A DNA stretch of 8,161 nucleotides, from contig JAUXOH010000327.1 in the NCBI GenBank assembly GCA_030682505.1, forward strand, positions 1 through 8,161, given 5' to 3'. Under the pieces are notes generated by a model. It saw only the letters and a list, made by a program, of their open reading frames with translations, was not told where the DNA came from and searched no databases. Source of the DNA: Candidatus Didemnitutus sp. GTDB lineage: Bacteria > Verrucomicrobiota > Verrucomicrobiia > Opitutales > Opitutaceae. This document shows, one piece after another, positions 6,354-8,161 of this stretch. Positions within the stretch are counted from its first letter, which is position 1. Every line of letters starts with the position of its first letter. The position numbers were made by a program, and so were the translations under genes.

Positions 6354-7217
6354 TCAAACGCCGCGGAGCAATCCGCGGCGTTTTTTCTGTCCGCGCTGCG
6401 CCTCGCTGCTGGCGGTGAGGTGGTAACGGCCGTTGCGCTGGGTGAGTCGCAGGCGAGTTCCGAACAGCTGGGAAAGCGACCGTGAGGTAAGCACCCGCTG
6501 GGTCGGTCCGTCTGCCACCACGGCGCCGTGCGCCATGAGAATCACGCGTTCAATCTCCGGCACGATGTCCGCCACCGTGTGCGTGACCAAGATCAAGCTC
6601 TTGCCGCGCTGGGCCAGTTTGCGCAGGACCTGCCGGAACTCGTCCGTCGCACCGGGATCGAGGCTGGAGGTCGGCTCGTCGAGCAGCAGGGCCGCCGGAT
6701 CATGCACCAAGGCGCGGGCGATGAGCATGCGGCGTTGTTCTCCTGACGACATCTGCGCCACCGGCCGGGCGGCCAAGTGGGCAATCTCGAGAAACCTCAT
6801 GAGCCCGCGGGCCCGCCGCCGTTGAGTCGGGCTTGGGTGCAGGTGGGGCCAGAGACCCAAACTGCCGAAGTATCCCGAAAGTACCAGATCGAGCCCGGTG
6901 ACCGAGCGCACGGTGACTTCATGCGAGAGCTGCTGAAGTTGATCGAGCGCGACGACCCCCAGTTTCTGGCGGAAATCCGTGATGTCGCACCATTCGGTTC
7001 CGAGCACTTGAAAGCGAAAACCCGGGGTATCGGCGACGGGGTAGAGTTCGCGTGTCAGCGTCTTGAGCAAGGTGGACTTGCCGCAGCCATTGGGACCGAG
7101 CAACGCGATGTGTTCGCCGTTTTTCAGCTGCAAATCAAGGCGGTGCAGGACACGACGTTCGCCCCGGTAGACCGTCAGCTGGCGAAAATCAAAAAGGAGC
7201 GGTTGGGGTGAGGGCAA
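6354..7217 (-). CDS. ABC transporter ATP-binding protein (YlmA/ModF-like)
   Basis: This is an ATPase subunit that would power an ABC transporter or act as a soluble ABC protein; the substrate is unknown. Using the TTG at 7217 as start gives 287 residues. Walker A is GPNGCGKST (41-49), the signature is SSGEQ (157-161), Walker B is ALLLDEP (176-182) with the following SSLD D-loop, and the switch histidine is H213 in LVTHT. No membrane segment or permease partner is seen nearby. Sequence style resembles the YlmA/ModF-type single ATPases (judged by eye). The frame stays open upstream to an ATG at 7373, but that extension reads through tRNA-Ser and cannot be the true N-terminus. There is no ATG between the tRNA and the domain, so a TTG start is inferred, and a start nearer the beta strand at LFDF is possible. 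The last ~12 codons lie in the ahcY terminator hairpin. The gene may be co-transcribed with the tRNA. Confidence 0.85.
   Translation of the reverse strand: MPSPQPLLFDFRQLTVYRGERRVLHRLDLQLKNGEHIALLGPNGCGKSTLLKTLTRELYPVADTPGFRFQVLGTEWCDITDFRQKLGVVALDQLQQLSHEVTVRSVTGLDLVLSGYFGSLGLWPHLHPSPTQRRRARGLMRFLEIAHLAARPVAQMSSGEQRRMLIARALVHDPAALLLDEPTSSLDPGATDEFRQVLRKLAQRGKSLILVTHTVADIVPEIERVILMAHGAVVADGPTQRVLTSRSLSQLFGTRLRLTQRNGRYHLTASSEAQRGQKKRRGLLRGV
6356..6386 (+). terminator. Intrinsic terminator of the metK-ahcY operon
   Basis: A perfect 9-bp GC-rich stem, CGCCGCGGA (6359-6367) with TCCGCGGCG (6372-6380), closes a GCAA tetraloop (6368-6371) and runs straight into six T (6381-6386). The three A just before the stem (6356-6358) can extend the pairing into the T run. 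It lies 19 bases after the ahcY stop. On the minus strand the hairpin is followed by only TTTGAAAG, so it should be a poor terminator in that direction. The same bases encode the last residues of the convergent ABC ATPase gene. Confidence 0.93.
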
Positions 7218-7230
7218 AAGAGGTAAGCCG

Positions 7231-7251
7231 CTGGTGCTCCGCCAGCACCGG
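7231..7251 (-). repeat. Short inverted repeat between tRNA-Ser and the ABC ATPase start
   Basis: GGTGCT (7233-7238) and AGCACC (7244-7249) form a 6-bp stem around a 5-base loop, extendable by a T-G wobble and a C-G pair to 7231-7251. It lies just downstream of the tRNA 3' end and about 14 bases before the inferred ATPase start. No T run follows on the minus strand, so it is not a standard intrinsic terminator. It could mark or protect the tRNA processing end, or lie in the leader of the ATPase mRNA. Confidence 0.4.
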
Positions 7252-7262
7252 GGTTGAAAAAC

Positions 7263-7353
7263 TGGCGGAGAGAGAGGGATTCGAACCCTCGAGACCCTTT
7301 TGGGGTCTGCACCTTTAGCAAAGGTGTGCCTTCGACCACTCGGCCATCTCTCC
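7263..7353 (-). tRNA. tRNA-Ser, anticodon GCU
   Basis: Read on the minus strand, the gene starts GGAGAGA and ends TCTCTCC, forming a perfect 7-bp acceptor stem, followed by discriminator G and an encoded CCA (7263-7265). The D arm starts GCCGAGTGGTCGAAGGC. The anticodon stem CACCT/AGGTG encloses the loop TTGCTAA, so the anticodon is GCT (7317-7319), reading AGC and AGU serine codons. A long variable arm (GACCC...GGGTC) is typical of class II serine tRNAs. The T arm GAGGGTTCGAATCCCTC is intact. Its length is 91 bases including CCA. It lies 52 bases after the hpt stop on the same strand with no clear promoter or terminator between, so it may be cut from a longer transcript. Confidence 0.98.
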
Positions 7354-7405
7354 AAAGTCAGATTCGCAAGCAAAGTCGACGACCTGTCAGGCGCAAGGTA
7401 TTTTC

Positions 7406-7975
7406 CTACAGTTTCGGGGCGTAATACTTTGATTTCAACACGCCGATACAGGGGAGGTTCCGGTAGCGCTCGTTGAAATCCAAGCCATAGCCGACGACAA
7501 ATTCGTTCGGGATCTCGAATCCAACGTGTTCGGCCTCAAAGGGCACGAGTCGACGCGCCTTCTTGTCGAGCAGGACGCAGGTGCGGACTGAAGCAGCTCC
7601 CTTGGCGATAATCAGTTCGCGGACGGCCGAGAGCGTGTTGCCCGTGTCGAGAATGTCGTCGACGAGAAGCACGTGGTGTCCGCTGATATCGAGCTTCAGA
7701 TTGTCCACAATCACCGGTTTGCCCGTCGCCTGGGTGCCCGTGTGGTAGCTGGAGGCGCGAATGCAGTCCAATCGTAGCGGCGTGCGCAGCTGGCGCAACA
7801 AGTCCGCCGTGAAAATGAGCGCACCATTCACGATCGCGATGACCGTGAGGTCTTTGCCGCGATAGGTGCGATTGATTTGGTCGGCCAAGACCCCGATGCG
7901 GCGCTTGATCGCCGTTTCGCTGACCAGCACGTGATCGAGGTGTTTGAGCTCAGGAATGGGAGTTTTCTTGGCCAT
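7406..7975 (-). CDS. hpt: Hypoxanthine phosphoribosyltransferase
   Basis: The enzyme salvages hypoxanthine (and usually guanine) by joining it to PRPP to make IMP or GMP in the cytosol. The 189 residues are within the bacterial family range of about 175-190. Visible motifs are VNGALIF (49-55), the first PRPP-contacting loop; RASSYHTGT (73-81), the flexible catalytic loop; the PRPP signature VLLVDDILDTGNTL (102-115), containing the catalytic-region acidic residues; and the C-terminal base-recognition part IPNEFVVGYGLDFNERYRNLP (155-175). The ATG gives the usual short N-terminal lead. No Shine-Dalgarno sequence is present, and a good promoter candidate ends only five bases before the ATG, suggesting a leaderless mRNA. 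tRNA-Ser and the ABC ATPase follow on the same strand. Confidence 0.97.
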   Translation of the reverse strand: MAKKTPIPELKHLDHVLVSETAIKRRIGVLADQINRTYRGKDLTVIAIVNGALIFTADLLRQLRTPLRLDCIRASSYHTGTQATGKPVIVDNLKLDISGHHVLLVDDILDTGNTLSAVRELIIAKGAASVRTCVLLDKKARRLVPFEAEHVGFEIPNEFVVGYGLDFNERYRNLPCIGVLKSKYYAPKL

Positions 7976-7980
7976 GAAAT

Positions 7981-8009
7981 TTTATTTCGCATCCCCCGGA
8001 CATTGGCAA
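7981..8009 (-). promoter_or_regulatory. Candidate sigma-70 type promoter of hpt
   Basis: Read on the minus strand, TTGCCA (8009 down to 8004; 5 of 6 to the -35 consensus) and AATAAA (7986 down to 7981; 4 of 6 to the -10) are separated by exactly 17 bases. The expected transcription start, about 7 bases after the -10 box, falls at or next to the ATG at 7975, so the mRNA would be leaderless. This agrees with the lack of a ribosome binding site. The assignment rests on consensus match alone. Confidence 0.45.
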
Positions 8010-8010
8010 C

Positions 8011-8019
8011 TGTTACAAT
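8011..8019 (+). promoter_or_regulatory. Candidate extended -10 promoter for the rightward ABC gene
   Basis: TGTTACAAT matches an extended -10 element (TG, one base, then TACAAT, 5 of 6 to consensus). No good -35 lies 17 bases upstream, which extended -10 promoters can tolerate. A start near 8026 would leave a leader of about 65 bases before the ATG at 8091. The element sits just beside the -35 box proposed for hpt, so the two divergent promoters would interleave. Confidence 0.35.
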
Positions 8020-8090
8020 CAGAGATCGGTAGCCTTTCTTTTTGACTTCACTAAAGGCGACCGGTTGCCTGACCGCGACGCGCCCAACCG

Positions 8091-8161
8091 ATGATTTCCA
8101 TTCAGGTCCACCAACTCACCAAGCGATTCGGCAATGTTGTGGCGCTGCACGAACTTGACCT
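8091..8161 (+). CDS. ABC transporter ATP-binding protein, N-terminus (3' truncated)
   Basis: Only 23 codons are visible before the window ends. The sequence MISIQVHQLTKRFGNVVAL followed by HELD is the typical first strand and A-loop region of an ABC ATPase (xxLTKxFGxxxAL), with the aromatic F13 near the usual adenine-stacking position. Walker A would lie beyond the edge, so the substrate and subfamily cannot be told. The ATG has no Shine-Dalgarno sequence. It is divergent from hpt, with 115 bases between the two start codons. Confidence 0.75.
   Translation, partial: MISIQVHQLTKRFGNVVALHELD

Noticed and set aside
7354..7405. Promoter for tRNA-Ser (CTGACA, 17 bases, GCGAAT on the minus strand)
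   Set aside because: The -10 match is only 3 of 6 bases, too weak to list as a feature.
8042..8047. TTGACT as a -35 box for the rightward ABC gene
   Set aside because: No hexamer resembling a -10 lies 16-18 bases downstream.

Overview
The window is a gene-dense, GC-rich piece of bacterial chromosome that is almost entirely housekeeping. It holds eight complete protein genes, one gene cut by each edge, and one tRNA gene. Protein features (a degenerate HtrA-like PDZ protein, a DUF1573 exported protein, a 475-residue AhcY ending in KPEHYRY), the lack of Shine-Dalgarno sequences and the base composition suggest a member of the Verrucomicrobiota, possibly near Opitutales. That placement is inferred from gene character, not from a marker comparison.

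Layout: (1) 1-2501, plus strand: a tight run of three genes. These are the C-terminal part of an HtrA-like two-PDZ protein whose catalytic-serine position reads proline, riboflavin synthase (ribE, 2 bases downstream), and a family-4-type uracil-DNA glycosylase whose start overlaps the ribE stop by one base. (2) 2515-3538, minus strand: a coupled pair, a stand-alone histidine phosphotransfer (Hpt-domain) protein followed one base later by an exported DUF1573 protein. This pair converges on the glycosylase gene across only 13 bases. (3) 3539-3691: a 153-base divergent intergenic region serving the Hpt-domain gene and metK. (4) 3692-6337, plus strand: metK and ahcY, two consecutive steps of the activated methyl cycle, 24 bases apart and closed by a strong intrinsic terminator at 6356-6386. 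(5) 6354-7975, minus strand: hpt (hypoxanthine phosphoribosyltransferase), tRNA-Ser(GCU) and an ABC ATPase read in one direction. The last codons of the ATPase gene run through the ahcY terminator. (6) 7976-8090: a second divergent intergenic region with plausible promoters both ways, then the first 23 codons of another ABC ATPase leaving the window.

The metK/ahcY pair makes S-adenosylmethionine and removes the S-adenosylhomocysteine that methyltransferases leave behind. hpt salvages hypoxanthine and guanine, and ribE makes riboflavin. I saw no CRISPR array, insertion sequence, phage gene or other clear accessory system. The observations most worth following up are the glycosylase that has lost two of the four expected iron-sulfur cysteines, the serine-less HtrA-like protein, the general lack of Shine-Dalgarno sequences with a possibly leaderless hpt transcript, and the terminator embedded in a convergent coding sequence.
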